Shown here: piece by piece, positions 1 to 7,463 of the stretch
How positions within the stretch are numbered: the stretch's first letter is position 1
Layout: each line of letters begins with the position of its first letter
From: Anaerolineae bacterium
Lineage (GTDB): Bacteria; Chloroflexota; Anaerolineae; B4-G1
Assembly: GCA_016783285.1 (NCBI GenBank)
Contig: JADHWW010000031.1
Location: 1 to 20,371 of the forward strand
Direction of reading: 5' to 3'
Length of the DNA stretch: 20,371 bases
Translations under genes and position numbers: made by a program
The notes under the pieces: model-generated
What the model saw: only the letters and a program-made list of their open reading frames with translations
Told to the model about the DNA's origin: nothing
The model's database searches: none

Positions 1-69
1 GAGGGGCGGCTCCGCAGCCTGGAGCACCGCCTGGAGCGGTACAAGGAGCGCGCGCGTCGCCTGGGGTGA
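1..69 (+). CDS. C-terminal end of an unidentified protein (partial)
   Basis: Frame 1 is open from the window edge to a TGA at 67-69. It gives 22 residues rich in Arg, Glu and Leu (ending LERYKERARRLG), which look like the end of an amphipathic or coiled-coil helix. The gene starts outside the window, so its family cannot be named. It converges on the anti-sigma candidate gene that ends at 118, with a hairpin between them. The reading rests on an open frame and a well-placed stop. Confidence 0.5.
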   Translation, partial: EGRLRSLEHRLERYKERARRLG

Positions 70-75
70 CAAGAA

Positions 76-97
76 AGCCCCGACCTCGGCCGGGGCT
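76..97 (-). terminator. Rho-independent terminator for the sigma/anti-sigma operon
   Basis: The arms AGCCCCG (76-82) and CGGGGCT (91-97) form a perfect 7-bp GC-rich stem with an 8-nt loop. On the minus strand the hairpin is followed by TTTCTT (75-70), a U-rich tail. It lies 20 bp past the anti-sigma candidate stop codon. There is no T-run on the plus side, so it mainly serves the leftward genes. Confidence 0.65.
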
Positions 98-117
98 CCA
101 CTGACGCATTTCCTTGT

Positions 118-501
118 TCAACCCGTCGGTGCTCGGATTGCTTGGGCCTGCGCTCGTGCGCGCAATCGTGTTACTACGAGCGCGATCGCCGCTACCACCG
201 ACGCGATGGACACGATAGATCCCAACGCTGCCGCGCCAATCATCAGTGCCCGCCGCAGTCGTCTTGTCAGCGCGGCCCTGCGCTTGGCATTGTCCACCAG
301 TTCCTTCCCCAGGCTACGCACGAAGGCTGCCGATGGCTGCACTGGCTGCATACTTTGCTGTAACCGTTCGGCCAGTTGAAACAGATGAATCAACCGGCTG
401 TGTTCCTCATTTGTCACGTTGATCTGCTGGATAGCCTCCGGTCGGCCGGTCAGTCCCTCGGCGTGGGCTGCCAGCACTTCGACTACACGTTTCGCATTCA
501 T
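118..501 (-). CDS. Putative single-pass membrane anti-sigma factor
   Basis: This 127-aa protein has an N-terminal soluble part of about 85 residues, a basic stretch (KRRAALTRRLRRA), one hydrophobic segment at about residues 86-110, and a tail of only about 17 residues. It follows the ECF sigma gene on the same strand after 29 bp, with a GGGAGAA ribosome-binding site (508-514). That position and topology suggest a membrane anti-sigma factor that holds the sigma factor at the membrane. There is no HxxxCxxC zinc motif, so it is not a classical ZAS-domain protein, and it has no extracytoplasmic sensor domain. The function rests mainly on context. It could be another small membrane protein of the operon. 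Confidence 0.6.
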   Translation of the reverse strand: MNAKRVVEVLAAHAEGLTGRPEAIQQINVTNEEHSRLIHLFQLAERLQQSMQPVQPSAAFVRSLGKELVDNAKRRAALTRRLRRALMIGAAALGSIVSIASVVAAIALVVTRLRARAQAQAIRAPTG

Positions 502-530
502 CGTTTGTTCTCCCTGTGCCCTCCGCCCAT

Positions 531-1073
531 CTATTGGCTGGCCAACTCCTTGCGCAACGTCACCAGTGTCCGGTGATAGAGCGACTTGATTGCTCCCTCT
601 GTCCGCCCCATTGTCTCTGCGATCTCGGTGTTGCTCATCTGCTCGACAAACTTAAGGATGAGCAACTGCTGCCGCTCCGGCGGTAGCCGGCGGATCTCTT
701 GGAGCAGTAGGTCCTGTTCCTCATGCTCCTCGGCCAGGTTGGCGGGTGCCTCTCGTTTCAGTGTGCCCATCACCAGTTCGTCCAGCGAGATGATCTGCCG
801 CCGGCTGCGGTCCCGGTGCCAGTTCGCCACGACGTTGTGCGCAATACGGTACAGCCACGCCGAGAGTGGTGCTCCCCGATCCACGTAGCGCGGGATGTGC
901 TTCAGCGCCTTGTAAAACACGTGTGCTGTCAGGTCTTCTGCGTCGTGGTGGTTTCCTGTGCGATAATAGATGTAGTTGTAGATCTTGCCGACGTGTCGCT
1001 CGTATAAGAGGCCGAATGCCTCCGGATCCTTCTTGGCACGGGCGATGAGCGCTGAATCGCTCTCTTCATGCAT
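531..1073 (-). CDS. ECF-family RNA polymerase sigma factor
   Basis: This 180-aa protein has the two-domain ECF layout. Sigma-2 covers about residues 12-92, with the typical DAEDLTAHVFYKAL helix and a WLYRIAHNVVANWHRD segment. Sigma-4 covers about 120-178, with RLPPERQQLLILKF and the helix-turn-helix MSNTEIAETMGRTEGAIKSL. It redirects RNA polymerase to a dedicated promoter set, usually under anti-sigma control. The ATG is preceded by CGGGAGC (1081-1087) at good spacing. It is the first gene of a two-gene operon with the membrane protein ending at 118. Its own promoter looks like a housekeeping-sigma type, so expression may be set by another regulator. The target regulon cannot be read from this window. 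Confidence 0.93.
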   Translation of the reverse strand: MHEESDSALIARAKKDPEAFGLLYERHVGKIYNYIYYRTGNHHDAEDLTAHVFYKALKHIPRYVDRGAPLSAWLYRIAHNVVANWHRDRSRRQIISLDELVMGTLKREAPANLAEEHEEQDLLLQEIRRLPPERQQLLILKFVEQMSNTEIAETMGRTEGAIKSLYHRTLVTLRKELASQ

Positions 1074-1151
1074 ACCGCTTGCTCCCGTCGTTTATCATCG
1101 GGGAAGAGCGAACGGCATTTCAACTTTAAGAACACCGTTGCGCTCTCTCGG

Positions 1152-1172
1152 TTGCGTCATCTCGTGACGCAA
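1152..1172. promoter_or_regulatory. Palindromic operator candidate over the sigma-operon start site
   Basis: TTGCGTCA (1152-1159) and TGACGCAA (1165-1172) form a perfect 8-5-8 inverted repeat. It spans roughly +1 to +20 of the predicted leftward transcript, which suits a dimeric repressor site. A 5' leader hairpin is the alternative. It has no T-rich tail, so it is not an obvious terminator. Confidence 0.5.
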
Positions 1173-1176
1173 GACC

Positions 1177-1205
1177 AGTATAACAGAGGAACGGCGGCTG
1201 GTCAA
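1177..1205 (-). promoter_or_regulatory. Housekeeping-type promoter of the ECF sigma operon
   Basis: Read on the minus strand, TTGACC (1205-1200) and TATACT (1182-1177) are separated by exactly 17 nt, a near-consensus sigma-70 promoter. The predicted start is near 1170, giving a leader of about 100 nt before the ATG at 1073. A perfect palindrome covers the predicted start site. Confidence 0.65.
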
Positions 1206-1349
1206 CCGTGGGTTCTCTCCATGCCTGATCTTTACTCTCCTTGTCATTCTGGCTCTTTCATGCTACACTTTTCATCTGCTATACCAGACGCACGTGAAAA
1301 CTGGAGGAACGTTTCGCTGCTACACCTGGCGTGAGACGTTTCGCGTTTC

Positions 1350-1378
1350 TTGCAGGTTTCGAGTGTGCCCGGTATAAA
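1350..1378 (+). promoter_or_regulatory. Promoter of the secreted beta-sandwich protein gene
   Basis: TTGCAG (1350-1355) and TATAAA (1373-1378) are separated by 17 nt, with the start predicted near 1385. The Shine-Dalgarno GGGGGA (1387-1392) and the ATG at 1398 follow at once. A second candidate, TTGTCA (1241-1246) with TACACT (1264-1269) and a 17-nt spacer, lies upstream on the same strand. The 1074-1397 gap therefore holds leftward and rightward promoters and no gene I can support. Confidence 0.5.
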
Positions 1379-1397
1379 CTTATCGTGGGGGAGACCT

Positions 1398-2138
1398 ATG
1401 CATAAGCGTGCACTGACCATAGGGATGGTGTTGGTGGTGATTCTGTTTACTGTGGGCTCGCCGGGAAGGGCGGCGCCGCAACCTCAGGCGCGGTCGGTCA
1501 TCACTTACCCGTCTACAGGTATGACCATCAGCGGGGTGGTAGAGGTCACAGGCATCGTCACCCATCCCAATATTAATTCCTACCAGTTGCGCTACGCTGC
1601 CGGGCCAGAGGAGACGGGGGATTCGCAATGGGTGGATTTTGCTGTCGTCTCGGGAACGCAGGTGGAGGACGGTGTGCTGGGTACGTGGGATACGACCACT
1701 ATTCCCGACGGTCAGTACACGCTGGCTCTGGCGCTCTGGGGGTTCGACGATGCTTCCAGTCCTTATGTTTTCTTTGTCAGGCACCTCACCGTGAACAACG
1801 CCCAGCCCGTCGCGACGCCGACGGCCGAGGAGCCTACGCCAGAGCCGATGCCCACCGCCGTGGTTGGGCCGACGCCTACGCCGGTTTCCATTGAGCAGCC
1901 CGCTACTCCGACGCCGCGGCCCTCTCCCACGCCTCGGGATGAAGAAGAGGTTGTGGGAGCCACCACGTCCCCGACTGGGGAGGGAGAAGGTCTTAGTATA
2001 CCATTCGATGTCGGGGAACTGCGTGGCGCCTTTTACACCGGAGCATCAATCACCGTATTGTTGTTCCTGCTGGGGGGCTTCTACCTGTTGGTGAAGGCCG
2101 GTGTGCGCTGGCTCTTGCGCCAGCGGCACACAAGTTGA
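1398..2138 (+). CDS. Secreted, C-terminally membrane-anchored Ig-like protein with Pro/Thr-rich linker
   Basis: From the ATG at 1398 the protein has 246 residues. It starts with MHKRALTIGMVLVVILFTVG, a signal peptide with a likely cleavage site near GRAAPQ. A beta-rich domain follows (about residues 30-135; motifs GVVEVTGIV, YQLRYAAG, DGQYTLAL), resembling the Ig-like or fibronectin-like modules of Chloroflexota surface proteins. Next is a low-complexity linker of PTPEP and PTPTP units (about 140-190), then one hydrophobic segment near the C-terminus (ASITVLLFLLGGFYLLV) with a basic tail. The predicted topology is an extracytoplasmic domain on a stalk with a membrane anchor. The open frame extends upstream to a TTG at 1350, but that codon lies in the promoter -35 element, so 1398 is the better start. 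No enzymatic motif is visible and the function is unknown. Confidence 0.8.
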   Translation: MHKRALTIGMVLVVILFTVGSPGRAAPQPQARSVITYPSTGMTISGVVEVTGIVTHPNINSYQLRYAAGPEETGDSQWVDFAVVSGTQVEDGVLGTWDTTTIPDGQYTLALALWGFDDASSPYVFFVRHLTVNNAQPVATPTAEEPTPEPMPTAVVGPTPTPVSIEQPATPTPRPSPTPRDEEEVVGATTSPTGEGEGLSIPFDVGELRGAFYTGASITVLLFLLGGFYLLVKAGVRWLLRQRHTS

Positions 2139-2234
2139 CCTCCCGGGCGAGTCGCTGCCGGGCCGACAGATACACGACATGCAACAGGTGGCGCGTCCTG
2201 CGTGTTGCGTGGAAACAGGGCGCAGGGTATAACA

Positions 2235-2834
2235 GTGGAATTCTACCTCATCGCGGGGCTGGGCAATCCAGGCGCACGGTATGCTGCAAACCGGCACAAT
2301 GTCGGCTTTCGTTGCGTCGAACGGCTGGCCGCAGCCCACGGCCTGACATTCGATAAGCGGCAGCAACGAGCCTGTGTAGCCCTGGGCGACTGCTACGGGA
2401 GGCGGGTCATCCTGGTCAAGTCGCAGATATATATGAACGAGAGCGGTCGCGCAGTCGTGCCATTGGCCCGCTTCTACAAGGTGCGGCTTGAGCGCCTGCT
2501 GGTGGTCTATGATGACCTGGACCTGCCCCTGGGCAGGATGCGCCTGCGGCCCGAGGGCGGCAGTGGCGGGCATAAAGGGATGCGGTCTGTCATCGAGCAT
2601 CTGGGGGGGCAGCGCGCCTTTGCGCGTCTGCGTATCGGCATCGGTCGCCCGCCGGGAAGGATGGACCCGGCCGCCTATGTGTTGCAGGATTTCTCGGCGG
2701 AAGAGGAACCGTTGGTAGGGGAGACGCTGGAGCGGGCTGTGGCTGCCATTGAGACCTGGCTGAGGGAGGGGGTCGAAGAGGCGATGGGGCGGTATAATCA
2801 GATATGTCCAGGATTTTCGGGAGCCAGGGAGTAA
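2235..2834 (+). CDS. pth: Peptidyl-tRNA hydrolase
   Basis: This enzyme cleaves the ester bond of peptidyl-tRNAs released by stalled ribosomes and so recycles tRNA. The 199-aa product has the family blocks in order: LIAGLGNPG near the N-terminus, RHNVGF (catalytic His), QIYMNESG (substrate-binding Asn), VYDDLDLPLG (catalytic Asp), GGSGGHKGMRS and RLRIGIGRP. The GTG at 2235 is chosen because the family starts a few residues before the GLGNPG block; an in-frame TTG at 2202 would add 11 unconserved residues. The nearest Shine-Dalgarno-like sequence is GCAGGG (2223-2227 region). mfd follows after 59 bp, and pth-mfd adjacency is common in bacteria. Confidence 0.95.
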   Translation: MEFYLIAGLGNPGARYAANRHNVGFRCVERLAAAHGLTFDKRQQRACVALGDCYGRRVILVKSQIYMNESGRAVVPLARFYKVRLERLLVVYDDLDLPLGRMRLRPEGGSGGHKGMRSVIEHLGGQRAFARLRIGIGRPPGRMDPAAYVLQDFSAEEEPLVGETLERAVAAIETWLREGVEEAMGRYNQICPGFSGARE

Positions 2835-2893
2835 ATGGGACTCAATGCCCAGGGAGCACATGTCCTCACGGGCCTACCCTCTGACGTCTACGG

Positions 2894-5800
2894 TTGTTGG
2901 AGGAGATGAACGTCTCTGGATTGCTCGCTTGGCTTGACAGGCTACCGGCCTACCGGGCGCTGCTGGAGGACCTGCGGGCTGGCGAGACTCCGTCCTCGCT
3001 GGGTCTCCTGCGGGCAGCCCGTCCCGCTCTCCTGGCTGCCCTGGCGGGCGACCTGTGCCGCCCACTCCTGGTCGTCGCCGGGAGTGTGGAGCGGACTCGC
3101 GCCCTCCACCGGTCCCTCCATGACTGGCGCTCCGAACCGGTCCGGATCCTGCGTTTACCCGAGCCCCCCGCTCTCTTCTACGAGCGCACTCCCTGGACCG
3201 ACGAGGCTATCGCGGGCCGCCTGCACGTCCTCTCGGTCCTTCAGTCCTCATCTACTCATTCCCCATCTACTCATTCCTCATTGGTCGTTGTCGCCTCGGC
3301 CCGCGCGCTGATGCAGCGCACGTTGCCATTGCATCAGTTTCGCACCTCCGTTCGTGAGTTCCGCGTGGGCCAGATACTCGATCTGGAGCAAGTCTTGGGC
3401 CGCTGGATGGGGATGGGCTATGAACCTGTCAGCGTCGTCGAGGCTCCCAGCCAGTTCAGCCACCGGGGTGGCATCCTTGACATCTTCTCGCCGGCCGATT
3501 CCCTGCCTGTGCGTATCGAACTCTTCGGCAGCCAGATCGAGTCGCTCCGGCGCTTTGATCCCGCCACCCAGCGTTCGCAGAACCGGACGGAGAGCGTCAC
3601 CATCACGCCGGCCCGCGAGGCGCTTCCCCGCCATGGCCCGCGTGTCGCTGGTCACGTCTCCGCGCAGTTGGCCGGCGATCAACCGGCCGATGTGCGTGCT
3701 GAACTGGAGGCCCATCACCGTAACCTGGCGGCCGCCACCCCCTTCCCTGGCCTTGAGTTCTACCTGCCTTACTTTTACACCGAGTCTGCCACGCTGATGG
3801 ACTACTTCTCACCTGAGGTCATGATTGTCGTGGATGACCCGCAGGAACTGGCGGATGCCTGGGCTCGTCTGGAGGAAGAGGCCGTGGACCTGCGGTCTGC
3901 TGCTGAGGAGGATGGGATGCTCCCACCCGACTACCCGCTTCCCTACGTCACCTGGGACGAGTGGTCGGAACGGCTGACCGACCGACCTGTCCTCATGCTG
4001 AGCCACGGGGAGGAAGGCATGACCTCTCGCCTGGCTGACTGTTTTATCCCCGGTCCCCGTTTTGGTGGTCAGATTAAGCCTGTGTTGGAGCATATCCATA
4101 CGGCGCAGACCAGGGGCGAGCAGGTAGTCGTCGTCAGCCAGCAGGCCCGACGGTTGGCCGAACTGTGGGGTGAAGAGGATGTGGGATGGAGAATGGAGAA
4201 TGTAGATTGCGGATTGCCGGTTGATGAGCTGCGGGAGTCACCACAGGCATCGCTGACATTCGTACAGGGCTCCCTCGCCGAAGGATGGCTTCTTCGCCTT
4301 TCTCCTTCTTCTACTCCCTACTCATCTGCTCATCTACTCACAGACTCAGAGATCTTCGGCTGGCGTCGCCCTGAGCCCAGGCGGTCCGTCCGTCGCCGTA
4401 AGATTGCCCCGGAGTCCTACTTCGCTGACCTCACTCCCGACGATTTCGTCGTCCACGTCGAGTACGGCATCGGCATATTCCGTGGTCTGGTCACGCGGGC
4501 CATGGAGGGGATCGAGCGTGAGTACCTGCTGGTGGAGTATGGGGGCAGCGACCGTCTCTATGTCCCTATCCACCAGGCAGATCGGCTCAGCCGTTACATC
4601 GGAGCCAGCGAGCGCCCACCGCGCCTGAATCGGCTGGGCACGGCCGAGTGGCGGACTGTCAAGGAGCGGGCCAAGCGGGCTGCTGAGGATGTCGCCCGCG
4701 AACTTCTGGAACTCTACGCCGCCCGTGAACTGGCCGCCGGTCATACATTCAGCCTGGACACACCCTGGCAGGTGGAACTGGAGGCCGCTTTTCCCTACTT
4801 CGAGACCGAAGATCAACTGCGCGCCATCGCCTACGTCAAGGCCGACATGGAAAAGCCTAAGCCGATGGACCGGCTCATTTGCGGTGATGTGGGTTATGGC
4901 AAGACCGAGGTGGCGCTGCGGGCAGCCTTCAAAGCTGTGATGGATGGCAGACAGGTTGCCATCCTGGTGCCGACGACTGTCCTGGCCCAACAGCACTATG
5001 TCACCTTCCGCCAGCGATTGGCTCCTTTCCCGGTCGAGGTAGAGATGCTCTCGCGCTTCCGTTCCCGGACAGAGCAACGGAGAATTCTGGAGAAGTTGCT
5101 TACTGGTCAGGTGGATATCGTTATTGGTACCCATCGGTTATTGCAGAAGGACGTCGCCTTCGCTGATTTGGGTCTGCTGATCATTGACGAGGAGCAGCGC
5201 TTTGGTGTCACTCACAAGGAGCGGCTCAAGCGCATGCGCACCGAGGTGGATGTGCTGACGATGACCGCCACTCCCATTCCGCGCACTCTCTACATGGTGC
5301 TCACTGGTGTGCGCGACATCAGCACCATTGAGACCCCGCCCGAGGAGCGGCTGCCGGTCACCACTTACGTGGGCGAGTACGACGGCCAATTGGTGCGCAG
5401 GGCTATCTTGCGCGAAGTGGGGCGCGCGGGGCAGGTCTTCTACGTCCACAACCGCGTGCAGACGATTGAGACGGTGCGCCAGCGGCTGGAACGACTGGTG
5501 CCGGAGGCGACCTTCGCTGTGGCCCACGGACAGATGCGAGAGGCAGACCTGGAGCGGGTGATGTTGCGCTTCGTCGCCGGGGAGATTGAGGTGCTGGTGT
5601 GCACTAGCATCATTGAGAGCGGCCTCGACATCCCCAACGCCAACACGCTCATCGTCGAGCGGGCTGAGCGATTCGGGCTGGCGCAACTGTACCAGTTGCG
5701 GGGACGCGTGGGCCGAGGCGCGCAGCGGGCTCATGCCTATTTCTTCCACGCCCAGTTGGCCCGTCTGACGCCCGAAGCGCGCCAGCGACTGGAGACTATC

Positions 5801-6424
5801 CGCGAGGCGGCTGAGCTGGGTGCCGGGTACACCGTCGCCATGCGGGACCTGGAGATTCGCGGCGCTGGTGACATTCTGGGTACCCGCCAGTCGGGCCAGG
5901 TCGCTGCCGTCGGCTTCAATCTCTACACCCGGCTGCTGGCGCGGGCGGTGCAGGAATTGAGGGCGCAGCGCGAGGGCCAACCTCCGCCTCCGGAGCCGCT
6001 GGGGAGTATCCGGATTGATCTGCCTATTCCGGTGCAGTTGCCGACGGACTATGTCCCCGACGTGCGGCTGCGTCTGCAGATATACCGTCGTTTGGCGGAA
6101 TTGAACTCAATGGCGCAGGTCGAAGAGATGGAGCAGGAATTGGCCGACCGCTTCGGACCGTTGCCCCGGTCAGCGCAGAACCTGATGTATCAGTTGCGGT
6201 TGAAGGCGCTGGCGCGTGACGCCGGGGTGGGGGCTATCGGTGTCGAGAATGGTCGCCTGGCGCTGCGGTCTGGTGGGGGGGATTACCCCGAGCGCGAAAG
6301 ACTCCGGCGCGTCCTGGGCGAGCGCGCGGCCGTCAGCCGGCGTGATATCTGGCTGCCGCTGGAGCGTGGCTGGCGGGAGGAGTTGGTGGCGGTGCTCAAG
6401 AAGATGGCGCGGGCCGTCGGTTGA
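2894..6424 (+). CDS. mfd: Transcription-repair coupling factor
   Basis: Mfd removes RNA polymerase stalled at DNA lesions and recruits UvrA for excision repair. The 1176-aa product has the usual order: a UvrB-homology region (about 1-350), a weakly conserved middle, the RNA-polymerase-interacting domain (about 490-560, [16 protein letters not shown]), the SF2 translocase with Walker A GDVGYGKT (664-671) and Walker B DEEQ (765-768), RecG-like motifs through RGRVGRG, and a C-terminal TRCF domain. The start is uncertain. TTG 2894 gives the longest frame; ATG 2906 is in frame but has GGAGG only 2 nt upstream. Two low-complexity Ser/Thr/His stretches (near residues 118-130 and 473-485) and the segment near 4184-4218 are encoded by short repetitive DNA and look like inserted sequence in tolerant linkers. 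All motor motifs are intact. Confidence 0.97.
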   Translation: MLEEMNVSGLLAWLDRLPAYRALLEDLRAGETPSSLGLLRAARPALLAALAGDLCRPLLVVAGSVERTRALHRSLHDWRSEPVRILRLPEPPALFYERTPWTDEAIAGRLHVLSVLQSSSTHSPSTHSSLVVVASARALMQRTLPLHQFRTSVREFRVGQILDLEQVLGRWMGMGYEPVSVVEAPSQFSHRGGILDIFSPADSLPVRIELFGSQIESLRRFDPATQRSQNRTESVTITPAREALPRHGPRVAGHVSAQLAGDQPADVRAELEAHHRNLAAATPFPGLEFYLPYFYTESATLMDYFSPEVMIVVDDPQELADAWARLEEEAVDLRSAAEEDGMLPPDYPLPYVTWDEWSERLTDRPVLMLSHGEEGMTSRLADCFIPGPRFGGQIKPVLEHIHTAQTRGEQVVVVSQQARRLAELWGEEDVGWRMENVDCGLPVDELRESPQASLTFVQGSLAEGWLLRLSPSSTPYSSAHLLTDSEIFGWRRPEPRRSVRRRKIAPESYFADLTPDDFVVHVEYGIGIFRGLVTRAMEGIEREYLLVEYGGSDRLYVPIHQADRLSRYIGASERPPRLNRLGTAEWRTVKERAKRAAEDVARELLELYAARELAAGHTFSLDTPWQVELEAAFPYFETEDQLRAIAYVKADMEKPKPMDRLICGDVGYGKTEVALRAAFKAVMDGRQVAILVPTTVLAQQHYVTFRQRLAPFPVEVEMLSRFRSRTEQRRILEKLLTGQVDIVIGTHRLLQKDVAFADLGLLIIDEEQRFGVTHKERLKRMRTEVDVLTMTATPIPRTLYMVLTGVRDISTIETPPEERLPVTTYVGEYDGQLVRRAILREVGRAGQVFYVHNRVQTIETVRQRLERLVPEATFAVAHGQMREADLERVMLRFVAGEIEVLVCTSIIESGLDIPNANTLIVERAERFGLAQLYQLRGRVGRGAQRAHAYFFHAQLARLTPEARQRLETIREAAELGAGYTVAMRDLEIRGAGDILGTRQSGQVAAVGFNLYTRLLARAVQELRAQREGQPPPPEPLGSIRIDLPIPVQLPTDYVPDVRLRLQIYRRLAELNSMAQVEEMEQELADRFGPLPRSAQNLMYQLRLKALARDAGVGAIGVENGRLALRSGGGDYPERERLRRVLGERAAVSRRDIWLPLERGWREELVAVLKKMARAVG
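3249..3277 (+). repeat. Short in-frame tandem repeat inside mfd
   Basis: CATCTACTCATTCC occurs at 3249-3262 and again at 3264-3277, a 15-bp period that keeps the frame and encodes repeated STHS. A related stretch of CATCTACTCA and CATCTGCTCA units lies at 4317-4340 in the same gene and encodes a Ser/His-rich loop. Confidence 0.6.
4184..4218 (+). repeat. Low-complexity GGAGAAT/GATTGCGGATTG segment inside mfd
   Basis: The DNA here is built from iterated units (GGATGGAGAATGGAGAATG, then GATTGCGGATTGC) unlike the surrounding GC-rich codons. It encodes part of a poorly conserved linker ([11 protein letters not shown]). It resembles short intergenic repeats rather than selected protein sequence. 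Confidence 0.4.
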
Positions 6425-6440
6425 CGGATGGTGCGGGAGA

Positions 6441-6652
6441 GGGAAGTACCTGGTAGTTATCGGACACGGTGATACGATTCAGAATCTCACCGACGTCAAT
6501 GTCGTGTCGCCTTCGCTCGACGGTGAAGACGATCTCGGCCAGCACGATAGCCGGGATCAGCAGGGTAGCCTCACCGTTCTCTACGTCGGAGAAAGCCGCC
6601 TGTGCGGCCGGAGTGAGTTGAGGCAGGTCATACAGATGCCAGAGCAAGGCTG
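6441..6652 (-). pseudogene. Remnant of a PIN-domain (VapC-like) toxin gene
   Basis: The minus strand encodes ALLWHLYDLPQLTPAAQAAF, then LLIPAIVLAEIVFTVERR and NRITVSDNYQVLP. This matches the N-terminal half of a VapC-type PIN nuclease, whose full members begin with a D-x-H-A-L-L-W block. The first catalytic Asp is missing because the frame enters the adjacent multi-hairpin element at about 6653. The second half, with the remaining acidic residues, is lost where the frame runs into the end of mfd. No antitoxin gene is adjacent. The fragment cannot encode a working nuclease. Its family assignment comes from motif recognition and is fairly firm. Confidence 0.65.
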
Positions 6653-6654
6653 TT

Positions 6655-6831
6655 CCAGAAAAATAATCGTCCCAAATTACGACGATTGAAATCGTCGTCT
6701 GATACGGGAAGTGCGTTGAAAACGCACTAAATGAGGCAGTTTTAACCCGTTTTAACGGGTTTCGTAGCGGGGTGTTTCAACGCCCCGCCTCAAGGCTGGC
6801 CTTACCCAGTTTGGGATAATTTAAATTCTGG
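6655..6831. mobile_element. 177-bp multi-hairpin element with imperfect terminal inverted repeats
   Basis: The ends are CCAGAA (6655-6660) and TTCTGG (6826-6831). The inverted match continues inward as AATAAT..TCCCAAA against TTTGGGA..AATT, with small gaps. Between them lie four hairpins: ACGACGAT/ATCGTCGT (6679-6698), AGTGCGTT/AACGCACT (6710-6728), AACCCGT/ACGGGTT (6744-6761) and GCGGGGTGTT/AACGCCCCGC (6767-6788, one G-T pair). GAGGC (6733-6737) and GCCTC (6787-6791) enclose the last two. The element sits exactly between two gene remnants and encodes no protein of its own. No target duplication was found. It could be a MITE-like non-autonomous element or a structured RNA gene. Confidence 0.6.
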
Positions 6832-6837
6832 AATTCA

Positions 6838-7217
6838 CTAACCTCCGCCACCCCCATTCTGGACCGTGTGGGCCGCGACCTGACCGCATTAGCCCAGGCG
6901 GGCGAACTCGACCCGCTCATCGGGCGCAAAAAGGAGTTGCGCCAACTGGTGCGCACGCTGGTTCGTAAGAAGAAGAACAACCCCGTCCTGGTCGGCCCGG
7001 CCGGCGTGGGCAAGACTGCCATTGTCGAGGGGCTGGCGACGAGTACATCGAGCAGGATGCCGCCCTGGAGCGCCGCTTCCAGCCAGTGTGGGTGGGGGAG
7101 ACTACCCTGAGCGCGGGGTTAGTCGTCACCGCCCGCACCGTCGCTGAGGTATTGGCCGGGTGGGTCGGTGTGCCGGCCGAGGGCTTGTTGGACACTGCAA
7201 GCACAAGGAGTGACTGA
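6838..7217 (+). pseudogene. Remnant of a ClpA/ClpB/ClpC-type AAA+ ATPase gene
   Basis: Frame 1 encodes [20 protein letters not shown], then [12 protein letters not shown] and [15 protein letters not shown], the start of the first Clp nucleotide-binding domain with an intact Walker A. The sequence then jumps to frame 3 at about 7038, giving [19 protein letters not shown]. That segment normally lies about 85-90 residues further on, so Walker B and sensor 1 are gone. It jumps again, in frame, to VTARTVAEVLAGWVGVPAEG, the segment just before the second ATPase domain. The frame stops at TGA 7215-7217. The N-terminal Clp repeat domain is missing where the 177-bp element ends. Multiple deletions and a frame change make this a clear pseudogene. 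Confidence 0.8.
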
Positions 7218-7241
7218 GGAGACAATGGGAGGTAAAGTCCT

Positions 7242-7463
7242 ATGAATAGCCAAATGGCCAGGGAATTTCGAGAGCGCTGGCAGGCGGTTGCAGTCGCCGA
7301 AGCCACGGAGCAAAGAGAGGTCTCCATCGCCCTGCGTTGGCAGCAAACGAACGCCATCTTCCGGCTGGCAGTGGGCCTGGGATTCCCCCTGGTAGAAGAG
7401 AATAGCGAGGAAATCGAAGCCGTGCGCCGCCGCTGGGCATTGCTCAAAGGAACCGCGACATGA
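7242..7463 (+). CDS. Small 73-aa protein, putative partner/antitoxin of the downstream nucleotidyltransferase
   Basis: The ATG at 7242 has a strong GGGAGG (7227-7232) nine nt upstream. The 73-residue product is charged and probably helical (MAREFRERWQAVAVAEATEQ, then LRWQQTNAIFRLAVGLG). It has no signal peptide or membrane segment, and I do not recognise a named family. Its TGA overlaps the ATG of the next gene (ATGA, 7460-7463), which implies translational coupling. A small gene overlapping a minimal nucleotidyltransferase is typical of toxin-antitoxin and HEPN/MNT-like pairs, so a neutralising partner role is plausible but unproven. The protein shows no DNA-binding motif. Confidence 0.7.
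   Translation: MNSQMAREFRERWQAVAVAEATEQREVSIALRWQQTNAIFRLAVGLGFPLVEENSEEIEAVRRRWALLKGTAT

Noticed and set aside
2205..2233. TTGCGT-17 nt-TATAAC promoter before pth
   Set aside because: The -10 box ends one base before the GTG start codon, so transcription would begin inside the gene. A chance match is more likely unless the start lies downstream.
2046..2861. 271-aa minus-strand open frame across pth
   Set aside because: It is antisense to pth, which has clear family motifs, and shows no recognisable domain.
4346..5980. Minus-strand open frames of 262 and 280 aa opposite mfd
   Set aside because: They are antisense shadows of the conserved Mfd translocase region, a common result of high GC and codon bias.
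6679..6788. CRISPR-like repeats, because GATTGAAATC and GTTTCAACGCCCC recall repeat ends
   Set aside because: The units are adjacent hairpins with different stems and no spacers of constant length. No cas genes are present.
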